From positions 5,337,524 to 5,401,523 of the forward strand of contig CP036434.1 of assembly GCA_007751475.1 (NCBI GenBank): 64,000 bases of DNA, read 5' to 3'. The translations under genes were made by a program, and so were the position numbers. Source of the stretch: Saltatorellus ferox. GTDB taxonomy: Bacteria; Planctomycetota; UBA1135; GCA-002686595. Positions within the stretch are counted from its first letter, which is position 1; every line of letters starts with the position of its first letter. Under the pieces are notes generated by a model. The model made no database searches, had not been told where the DNA came from, and saw only the letters and a program-made list of their open reading frames with translations. Shown here in pieces: positions 21,587 to 28,125 of this stretch.

Positions 21587-22623
21587 GAGTTGCGCACCCG
21601 TGAGGCAAGGCCGACGGCGACGACGAGTGAGGGGGCCCACGCTTCCAGCTCTTCCACGTCGAGACGGTTCACGTCCACGCGCAGGCCTTCCAGCGGGTTC
21701 CAGAGGCGCGTGGGACGCGCGACGGACTGTTCGATGTACTCGGCGGCGCCGGGGGCGAGCACGCCCCCACCGGAGAGCAGGATCTCGGTGACCGTGAGTC
21801 CTTCGTTGTGCTCGACGTAGTCCATCGAAAGCATCAGCTCGGACGCGAGGTCTTCCAGAACCGGGCCGATCGCGGTGCGAACTTCGGCCTGGTGATCTTC
21901 GGAAGCGCGCTTGATCGCCTCGGCTTCGAACCCTTCCACGCCGAGGCGACGCGCCACGGCCTGGGTCATGTTCGAGCCACCGATCGGGATCTCGCGGCTG
22001 AAGCAGCTGGTGCCGCCGCGCATCACGTTGATCGAGGTGGATTTCGCCCCGACGTCCACGAGTGCCGTGGCGCGGATGTCCGACGGGTCGAAGCCCTCGG
22101 AGTCGGGAAGCACGCACATCTCCCAGGCGTTTGCAATCGCGAAGAGATCGAGATCGATCGCGATCGGGAGGAGGCCTGAGTTCTGAATCATGCGGGCCTG
22201 ATCATTCAGGCGTTCGCTCTGACAGGCGGCGACGAGCACCTTCATGGTGTCCGACTGGGGTGCGCCATCCTGGGATGGCTGCTCGAGTGGCAAGCAGTCG
22301 ATGATGAAATCCTCGTCGGACGCCACGAGCTTGTCGGCTTCGAACTGAATGGCTTGCTTCAGCTCGGAGTCCGTCATGCGGGGCATGGAGAGGTAGCGCA
22401 CGACGGTGTCTTGCCCGGAAACCCCGGTCACGACCCGCTTCGAGCGGAATTTGCCTTCTTTGAAGACCTGCTTGACGGCTTCGTCGAGGCTGCCGCCTGG
22501 CGGGAGCTCGACGCGGCTGAACCCGGTAATCACCGGCTCCTGGCCCTCGAGCGTGATCTCGACGGCTTTCACCACCGAGGTGCCGAGGTCGAGACCTACG
22601 ACGCTCTTTTTGCTGCGGATCAC
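21583..22623 (-). CDS. pilM: Type IV pilus protein PilM (actin-like ATPase)
   Basis: Cytoplasmic actin-fold protein that connects the pilus motor to PilN. The 346-residue protein has the nucleotide-binding signature VVGLDLGTSVVKAVEI (8-23), a second phosphate motif VDVGAKSTSINV and an adenosine motif ILLSGGGVLAPG. The start is GTG with AAAGGA just upstream. First gene of the pilMNOQ operon. The upstream region is a short non-coding stretch followed by the giant palindrome. Confidence 0.93.
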   Translation of the reverse strand: MIRSKKSVVGLDLGTSVVKAVEITLEGQEPVITGFSRVELPPGGSLDEAVKQVFKEGKFRSKRVVTGVSGQDTVVRYLSMPRMTDSELKQAIQFEADKLVASDEDFIIDCLPLEQPSQDGAPQSDTMKVLVAACQSERLNDQARMIQNSGLLPIAIDLDLFAIANAWEMCVLPDSEGFDPSDIRATALVDVGAKSTSINVMRGGTSCFSREIPIGGSNMTQAVARRLGVEGFEAEAIKRASEDHQAEVRTAIGPVLEDLASELMLSMDYVEHNEGLTVTEILLSGGGVLAPGAAEYIEQSVARPTRLWNPLEGLRVDVNRLDVEELEAWAPSLVVAVGLASRVRNS

Positions 22624-22839
22624 GTTCCTTTACCCTGTTGGGGGGAAGAGAGCCGCACTCGAAGGGGACGAATCCCGGCGGTCTCATCGGGGCTTGTCGA
22701 CTGATCGGCGCACTTTGGTTGAGGAGGGCGTCCCGATTTTTGCCACTTGGCATGCCCCTGGTTTCTGAGAGTCGATAGTTCGCCGGTGCCCGGTGCCCCT
22801 CGCCCGATCCCCCGTTGCCCCTTGCCCCCTCCGCCCCAC
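22624..22839. other. Upstream region of pilM
   Basis: Non-coding stretch between the pilM start and the palindromic element; it should contain the pil operon promoter. I looked for a sigma-54 element (TGGCAC-N5-TTGC) and for a sigma70 pair and found neither in good form. A pyrimidine-rich run (about 22795-22838) borders the repeat. Confidence 0.35.
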
Positions 22840-23131
22840 GCGTCCGCCAGGACGCCCGGGCCCCGACTCGGCGTCCGCAGGGCGCCGAGTGGCCCGCGCG
22901 AGGCTCGCCCTCGCGGCCCGTCCGGCGAGGACGCCGTGCGGCGAGCACGCCTGTCCGGCGAGGACGCCCGTCCGGCGAGGACGCCTGCGCGGCGAGCGCA
23001 CAGCGGTGTAACCGCTATTTCCTCGTCAGAGGAAATGCCAGAGATACTGCGCGCTGTCACAGCGATCGCCCGGCCCGGCTCCACTTGCATTGGCAGCAGA
23101 CCCGCCCGCTGCCGACTTCCCGATACCGACG

Positions 23132-23420
23132 GCCTGCCGTTCGCGCGAAGCGCCGAACGCGTGGGCTGAGGCTTCCCGCTAGCGGCTGGTGTCCTGCCCG
23201 TGAACCGCCGCCCCTGCCGGCTTCCCCCTGCTGGCTTCCCGACACAGACTGCCTGCCGTTCGCGCGAAGCGTCGAACGCGTGGGCTGAGGCTTCCCGCTG
23301 ACGGCTGGTGTCCTGCCCGTGAACCGCCGCCCCTGCCGTCTTCCCCCTGCTGGCTTCTCGATACCGACTGCCTGCCGTTCGCGCGAAGCGCCGAACGCGT
23401 GGGCTCAGGTCTCCCGCTCA
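23132..23420. repeat. 119-bp tandem repeats in the left arm
   Basis: The sequence GCCTGCCGTTCGCGCGAAGC recurs at 23132, 23251 and 23370, exactly 119 bases apart, with the intervening sequence also conserved (the third copy is partial). The right arm has the reverse complement at about 23641 and 23760, again 119 apart. Each unit centres on the palindrome TTCGCGCGAA. Confidence 0.9.
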
Positions 23421-23492
23421 CGGCTTGTGGGCTGTCCGCTGGAGCGCTCGCCCGCATGGGCGAGCTGGGCAGTTGTCTGACTCGCCGGTCAG

Positions 23493-23555
23493 ACCTGAGA
23501 CCTGAGACCTGAGACCTGAGACCTGAGCCCTCAGACCTGAGCCCTCAGACCTGAG
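23493..23555. repeat. Heptanucleotide repeats at the palindrome centre
   Basis: Five consecutive ACCTGAG heptads (23493-23527) are followed by alternating CCCTCAG and ACCTGAG heptads up to 23555, nine units in all. They fill most of the loop between the two large arms. Confidence 0.9.
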
Positions 23556-24089
23556 CCCCTCTCAGCTCGCCCTGACGGGCGAGCGCTCCAGCGGGCAGCA
23601 CCCAAGCCTGCAGCGGGAGACCTGAGCCCACGCGTTCGACGCTTCGCGCGAACGGCAGGCAGCCTGTACCGGGAGCCCTGTACCGGGAGCCCTGCCGGGG
23701 CGTCGGTCAGCGGGCAGGCCACAAGCCGTGAGCGGGAGACCTCAGCCCACGCGTTCGACGCTTCGCGCGAACGGCAGGCAGCCTGTACCGGGAAGTCGCC
23801 AGCGGGCGGGTCTGCTGCCAATGCAAGTGGAGCCGGGCCGAGCGATCGCTGCGACAGCGCGCAGTATCTCTGGCATTTCCTCTGACGAGGAAATAGCGGT
23901 TGCACCGCTGTGCGCTCGCCGCGCAGGCGCCCTCGCCGGGCGGGCGTCCTCGCCGGACGGGCCGCGAGGGCGAGCCTCGCGCGGGCCACTCAGCGCCCTA
24001 CGGGCGCCGAGTCGGGGCCCGGGCGTCCTGGCGGACGCATGGGACGTTGACGGGCTTGGCCGATCTCCGCCGAAGATCTCGCCGAAGAC

Positions 24090-24386
24090 CTAGATCTCGC
24101 CGAACCCACGCTGCACAAGGGCCTCGAGCCTTTCGAGCAACTCGTCCTGCCCATCCCCTTCAGCAAGAAACTCCAGCGAAGACCCCATGGAGGCCTCGAG
24201 GGTCATCAGCTCAAGGATGCTCTTGCCATTGACACCAGGGTCACCGTCACCGACCTCACCACCACGCCGCGCATGACGGATACGCAGGCTGCACGGGAAC
24301 TCAAGTGCAGTCGAAACGATTGCATGACACGGACGAGCGTGGAGGCCCGCCGGATTCACCACCTGAACAACCCTTTTCGCAGTCAA
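24090..24386 (-). CDS. ptsH: HPr-family phosphocarrier protein (Npr-like)
   Basis: Small phosphotransfer protein. 98 residues with the active-site histidine in NPAGLHARPCHAIV (His 16) and the second-site serine region VNGKSILELMTLEA (Ser 56). It ends in the usual FGE-type tail. A Gly/Asp-rich insertion (RRGGEVGDGDPG, about 41-51) precedes the serine segment. Its start overlaps the ptsN stop by 4 bp. Together with ptsN, and without sugar transport components nearby, it probably acts in a regulatory PTS-Ntr chain rather than sugar uptake. Confidence 0.9.
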   Translation of the reverse strand: MTAKRVVQVVNPAGLHARPCHAIVSTALEFPCSLRIRHARRGGEVGDGDPGVNGKSILELMTLEASMGSSLEFLAEGDGQDELLERLEALVQRGFGEI

Positions 24387-24862
24387 ACGACCGACATCTC
24401 CTTGAGAAGGCCCACGAGTTCTGCCTTGGTCTTCGCCTGAAGAGCGAAAGCACGGAAGTCAGGATCACGGGCTAGCTTGGCGACCCAGCGCATCATCGAG
24501 AGATGCTCATCAGGATCGTAGGTGTCCGTTCGCTCTTCGGGGCGCAGGACCGTGAAAATGATGTGGACCGGTGCTCCGTCCACCGCCTGCCACTCGACAC
24601 CGTCTTTCGAAACGGCGAGGGAGAACACCGCCTCTTCCAGGCCCTCGACCTTCACGTGCGGGATCGCGACGTTCATGCCGACGCCCGTGGAAGCGAGCTC
24701 CTCACGCGCGATCAATGCCGCGCGAACATGCTCCTCCAGCCCGGGTTCGATGTACTTCGCCGAGAGCAGCTGATCTGCCACTTCATTGAGGATGTCTGCC
24801 TTGGTCTGCCCCTTCAACTTGAGGATGCAGGCCTTGGTCTTGAATCGCTTGTACCAATCCAT
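24383..24862 (-). CDS. ptsN: PTS IIA-like nitrogen-regulatory protein
   Basis: IIA domain of the fructose/mannitol family. 159 residues; the phosphorylated histidine lies in NVAIPHVKVEG (His 69). No membrane or IIB/IIC domain is attached, as in PtsN (EIIA-Ntr). It sits downstream of rpoN and hpf, matching the proteobacterial rpoN-hpf-ptsN-npr order. Which process it regulates here is unknown. Confidence 0.9.
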   Translation of the reverse strand: MDWYKRFKTKACILKLKGQTKADILNEVADQLLSAKYIEPGLEEHVRAALIAREELASTGVGMNVAIPHVKVEGLEEAVFSLAVSKDGVEWQAVDGAPVHIIFTVLRPEERTDTYDPDEHLSMMRWVAKLARDPDFRAFALQAKTKAELVGLLKEMSVV

Positions 24863-25096
24863 GTTCGAGATGGCCTCAGGGGTCGGCCAGGGGGGAATTT
24901 AGCATCTGAGGCGGCGAAATGCCCCATTCGCACCTGGCCGTACGGTTGGCCCAGCCATCCTCAGGGGACAAAATCGGCCATTTCGGCGCGAAAGGGCCGT
25001 TTTTCAACCCGAAGAGCGGCCCGGAGTTTTCCGAGTCCGCCCTCCCGCGGAGGCCAGCACGCACCCGCCGCCCGGCCCACCTGCGGTCGAGTGCCT
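24863..25096. other. Upstream region of ptsN
   Basis: Non-coding stretch between the hpf terminator and ptsN. On the minus strand TGCTAAATT (TAAATT at 24896-24901) resembles an extended -10 element and lies about 35 bases before the ptsN start; no matching -35 was seen. With the terminator and its flank this gap is 350 bp and holds no gene. Confidence 0.35.
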
Positions 25097-25132
25097 AAAA
25101 AAAGGACCCGGCCGCATCGTGCGGCCAGGCCC
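25097..25132 (-). terminator. Intrinsic terminator after hpf
   Basis: On the minus strand GGCCTGGCCGCA pairs with TGCGGCCGGGTCC around a 3-base loop (one mismatch) and is followed at once by TTTTTTT. Textbook form, about 80 bases past the hpf stop. Confidence 0.9.
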
Positions 25133-25212
25133 TGGTCTGAGTTCAAGAAGGGATCCGATCGATCATCGGACCTGAATCAGGACAGCGTCAGCGTGACTCC
25201 ATGCGGGCGCCG

Positions 25213-25530
25213 TCAGGCCACTCCGTGCTGGGGCCGACGCGGAACGAGACGCTCCTTGTCATGACTCTTGCGGAGCTGGCGCCCCATTCGATCCACAGCC
25301 TCCATGAGCGCTTCTCCGAAGCCCTCGCGGCGCACGTTCGCCACCAGCGTCTGTCCCTTACCAATGTTCGCCACGAGTTCGACGTGGTGATTGCGGGCGT
25401 CCTTCTCCAGCCTGGCATCAATGGAAACGATGTGACCATTGAATCGCTCCAGAGCGGCTAGCCGCTCCTCGACGAGGCTACGGTAACGGCTGGGGTAATC
25501 GTGATGCAGGATTGACACTTGTGTCTTCAT
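25213..25530 (-). CDS. hpf: Ribosome hibernation promoting factor, short form
   Basis: Binds the 30S decoding region and promotes ribosome dimerisation or inactivation in stationary phase. 105 residues from ATG 25530 (MKTQVSILHHDYPSRYRSLVEERLAALERF). A GTG six bases upstream is in frame, but it lies inside the GGAGGT ribosome-binding site that is correctly placed for the ATG. The beta-alpha-beta-beta-beta-alpha S30AE domain is complete; the extra C-terminal domain of long HPF is absent. Located between truA and ptsN. Confidence 0.9.
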   Translation of the reverse strand: MKTQVSILHHDYPSRYRSLVEERLAALERFNGHIVSIDARLEKDARNHHVELVANIGKGQTLVANVRREGFGEALMEAVDRMGRQLRKSHDKERLVPRRPQHGVA

Positions 25531-25636
25531 GCGCACCTCCAGGAGCGTGAGTGGGATCGAGTTGTCTTCGGCAGGCCTACATAGGCGGGCCGCTTGACTG
25601 CACCCTGTCGGACGATTTGGATTCCGTCAAGGGCAT

Positions 25637-25663
25637 AAAGAAAAGCCGGCCCTGAGGGGCCTT
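25637..25663 (-). terminator. Probable intrinsic terminator after truA
   Basis: On the minus strand AAGGCCCCTCAGGGCCGG forms a GGCCC/GGGCC stem with a 4-base loop followed by CTTTTCTTT. It lies 164 bases after the truA stop, within the 296-bp truA-hpf gap, so hpf probably has its own promoter. Confidence 0.65.
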
Positions 25664-25826
25664 CGAACGGCGTATCCAGCTCATTTTCTGGAGCGCCGCG
25701 TCCTTCATGCTCTGACGGCACCGTGACAGCGCCAGTCGTGAAAAGGATTCCGGGGCGGAGTTCCAACCCGGGTCACCTTCTTGGGTGATACCCGGCTCTT
25801 CGAATCTCCGCGACCCGTCCAGCGGA

Positions 25827-26633
25827 TCAGTATTGTAAAGGTCCCGGCGGATCGCCCGGACCCTGCTCACGTCCCACAAACGGGCGCTCGGGATACAGAA
25901 CTCGCACCATATAAAGACCGTTCGGCGGCGCCGTCGGGCCCGCGAGCTTTCGGTCGCGACTCTCCAGCGCGCGCGTCACATCGTCCGGCGTCATCCGCCC
26001 CTTGCCCACGGCAAGCAGCGTTCCCGCCATGGTACGCACCATGTTGTAGAGGAACCCGTTCCCCTGCACGACGATCGCGAAGCGCTCTCGTCGCATGACG
26101 AGACGCACGTGATCCACGCGCCGCACCGTCGACTTGCGAGGTGAGCCGACGTTGCCGAACGCAGCAAAATCGCGCTCCCCCTCCATGCGACGCGCGGCCT
26201 CCCGCATCGCAGCACCATCGAGCGACGTCCGGTCCCAGTGCACGAACTCCCTACCGATCGCCGGTGGAAAGCGCGTCGTCTGAATCACGTACGCGTAGCG
26301 CTTCCCCGTCGCATGGAAGCGCGCGTGGAAGTCGTCCGCACAGGTCTCCGCGCGACGCACCGCGATGCCCGGGGGCAGGTGCGCGTTCAACGCGTGCCGG
26401 AGCCTGTCATCGTCGATGCGCGGCGCGTCGATGTGGAAGTGAGCGACCTGACGCAAGCCGTGGACCCCCGTGTCGGTGCGACCCGCACCGTGGATCACGA
26501 CGATCGTGTCGAGCAGCTCCGCCAGCGCCTCCTCGATCGACTGTTGCACGGTCTCGAACCCGTCCTGGCGCTGCCAGCCGTAGAAGCGCGAGCCGTCGTA
26601 GCTCACCTCGATTCGAACGTTGCGCAGCGCCAT
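25827..26633 (-). CDS. truA: tRNA pseudouridine(38-40) synthase
   Basis: Converts uridines 38-40 of the tRNA anticodon arm to pseudouridine. I place the start at ATG 26633 (MALRNVRIEVSYDGSRFYGW), giving 268 residues; the frame is open upstream but that part is a shadow of rpoN. The catalytic aspartate is in GAGRTDTGVHG (Asp 54). The C-terminal FLYNMVRTMAGTL and PNGLYMVRVLYP segments are typical. It lies 20 bp after rpoN, inserted between rpoN and hpf. Confidence 0.95.
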   Translation of the reverse strand: MALRNVRIEVSYDGSRFYGWQRQDGFETVQQSIEEALAELLDTIVVIHGAGRTDTGVHGLRQVAHFHIDAPRIDDDRLRHALNAHLPPGIAVRRAETCADDFHARFHATGKRYAYVIQTTRFPPAIGREFVHWDRTSLDGAAMREAARRMEGERDFAAFGNVGSPRKSTVRRVDHVRLVMRRERFAIVVQGNGFLYNMVRTMAGTLLAVGKGRMTPDDVTRALESRDRKLAGPTAPPNGLYMVRVLYPERPFVGREQGPGDPPGPLQY

Positions 26634-26653
26634 GGCGCCGGAGAGAATACGCC

Positions 26654-28060
26654 TCAGACGTGCCGCTTGCGGCGATAAGAGCTCTCGATTCCGAGCTCCG
26701 TCCGGTACTTCGCGACCGTTCGCCGGGCCACGGTGATCCCGGCCGCCTTCAGCGCCTGGACGAGGGCTTCGTCGGACAGCGGATCCGAGGCATCCTCGGC
26801 CTCCACCAGCTGGCGCACGCGCTCCCGGACCGCCGCCGTCCCGCAGACCGGGGCGGCGCCCGCGCTGCCCTCCTTCGCCTCGCCGGGCGCGGACTGGAAG
26901 AAAGACCGCAGCGGCAGGATCCCCCACGGCGTCTGGGCCGACTTGCCCGCCACGCTGCGACTGACCGTGCTGGTCGCGAGGCCCAGCTCCTCCGCCACGG
27001 CCGCCATCGAAAGCGGCCTGAGCGCCGTGGGCCCGTCGGTCAGGAACGCCGCCTGATGCCGAAGCGTGGCCTCCGCCACGCGCAGGAGCGTCGTTCCCCG
27101 CATCTCCACGGCCTCGGTCACCCACCGCGCCTTCTCGACCTTCCCGCGCAGGTAGGACCGCGCGCCCGGCTCCAGCTGGCCCGAGGAGAGAAGCTCCTCC
27201 GCCACAGGATCGATGGAAACGGCGGGCAGAGCCCCGTGGGCGAGCTCCACCGTGAACGTGTCTCCGTCGTCGTGCACGAGAATGTCCGGGTGCAGGACTG
27301 GCGCCATGCTCCCTGCGAGCTGGGAACCGGGCCTCATATCGAGCATCGAAAGCACGCCCAAGAGCCGGTCGAGTTCCAGGAGCCCGAGGCCGAGCTTGTC
27401 CGCCACCGCGGGCCGCTTGTTCCTCGAGAGCTCGACGAGAAAGTCCTCCAGGAGCGTGCAGAGGAGCGCGTAGTCCGGGTCCTTCGGGTCGAGCTGGAGC
27501 AGGAGGGCCTCGACCGAGCTTCGCGCACCGATCCCCGCGGGCTCCAGCTGCTGGAGCGTGGCGATCGCGTCCGCCATCAGTCTGTGCCCGGCGCTCGCCC
27601 CCGCCATCGGCAGCTCGGCCTGCTCGGCCAGCCCCATGATCTCGTCGTCCTCGATCAGAAGCAGCCCGGAATCGTCGAGGCAGCCGCACAGGAACTCGAC
27701 CCAGCGCGCCAGGTCCGCGGGCAGGTCGCGGGCGCGGACCTGTTCCTCGACCGCGTCGACCAGGGACTGAGCGCGCTCGGGCTGGGCCTGGAGCAGCGCG
27801 TAGTGGTCCTCGGTGGCCTGGTTGCGCGAAGCGGAGCTGCGCCCGGGCTCGTCAGAGCTCGACGGACCTCCCCTGTCCCCCTCGCTGCCTTCGACCAGGA
27901 GCGCCTCGTTCCGCTCGGCCTCCTCGGAGAGCCACGCGTCGAGGTCCGTCCTCGGCAGCGTCAGGATCTCGATCGACTGGAGCATGCGCGGCGCCAGGAC
28001 CATGTCCTGCCGCTGCTGCATGCCCTGTCGCATCTGCGTTCCGAGTCCTAGCTTGGCCAT
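26654..28060 (-). CDS. rpoN: RNA polymerase sigma-54 factor
   Basis: Alternative sigma factor for -24/-12 promoters that need an AAA+ activator. 468 residues. Region I is Gln-rich and activator-responsive (MRQGMQQRQDMVLAPRMLQSIEIL, reported as RQGMQQRQDM and LAPRMLQSIEIL). An acidic linker follows (about 45-85), then the core-binding region and the C-terminal RpoN box RRTVAKYRTELGI. The protein ends SSYRRKRHV. No sigma-54 activator gene is in the window. Confidence 0.95.
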   Translation of the reverse strand: MAKLGLGTQMRQGMQQRQDMVLAPRMLQSIEILTLPRTDLDAWLSEEAERNEALLVEGSEGDRGGPSSSDEPGRSSASRNQATEDHYALLQAQPERAQSLVDAVEEQVRARDLPADLARWVEFLCGCLDDSGLLLIEDDEIMGLAEQAELPMAGASAGHRLMADAIATLQQLEPAGIGARSSVEALLLQLDPKDPDYALLCTLLEDFLVELSRNKRPAVADKLGLGLLELDRLLGVLSMLDMRPGSQLAGSMAPVLHPDILVHDDGDTFTVELAHGALPAVSIDPVAEELLSSGQLEPGARSYLRGKVEKARWVTEAVEMRGTTLLRVAEATLRHQAAFLTDGPTALRPLSMAAVAEELGLATSTVSRSVAGKSAQTPWGILPLRSFFQSAPGEAKEGSAGAAPVCGTAAVRERVRQLVEAEDASDPLSDEALVQALKAAGITVARRTVAKYRTELGIESSYRRKRHV

Positions 28061-28125
28061 CGCCTTGCTATCGGCACCACGCTCCAGGCGCCCAAGGGGA
28101 AAGTCCTACCCCGTTCGCCAGGAAG

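Larger units (their letters stand above)
22840..24038. repeat. Giant imperfect inverted repeat with nested tandem repeats
   Basis: The left arm (22840-23454) and right arm (23576-24038) are close reverse complements around a 120-base centre. Both outer ends read GCGTCCGCCAGGACGCCCGG. Each arm carries, in the same order from the outside, GGCGAGGACGC-type short tandem units, the hairpin AGCGGT/ACCGCT, the hairpin ATTTCCTC/GAGGAAAT, a segment around CCACTTGCATTGGCAGCAG, and 119-bp units containing TTCGCGCGAA. The innermost part of both arms is GCTGGAGCGCTCGCCCG (23438-23454 and 23576-23592). The arms differ by substitutions and by tandem copy number (more units on the left), so this is not a simple fold-back artefact. 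No protein gene is apparent. It lies between the start of pilM and the end of ptsH. Confidence 0.9.

Noticed and set aside
22624..22839. Sigma-54 promoter upstream of pilM
   Set aside because: Only partial TGGCA matches without the correctly spaced TTGC element.
23493..23555. CRISPR array at the heptad repeats
   Set aside because: Units are 7 bases with no unique spacers, and no cas genes are present in the window.
22747..23989. Several open frames inside the giant palindrome
   Set aside because: They are Arg/Ala/Pro-rich, follow the repeat units and show no purifying pattern between arms; treated as non-coding.
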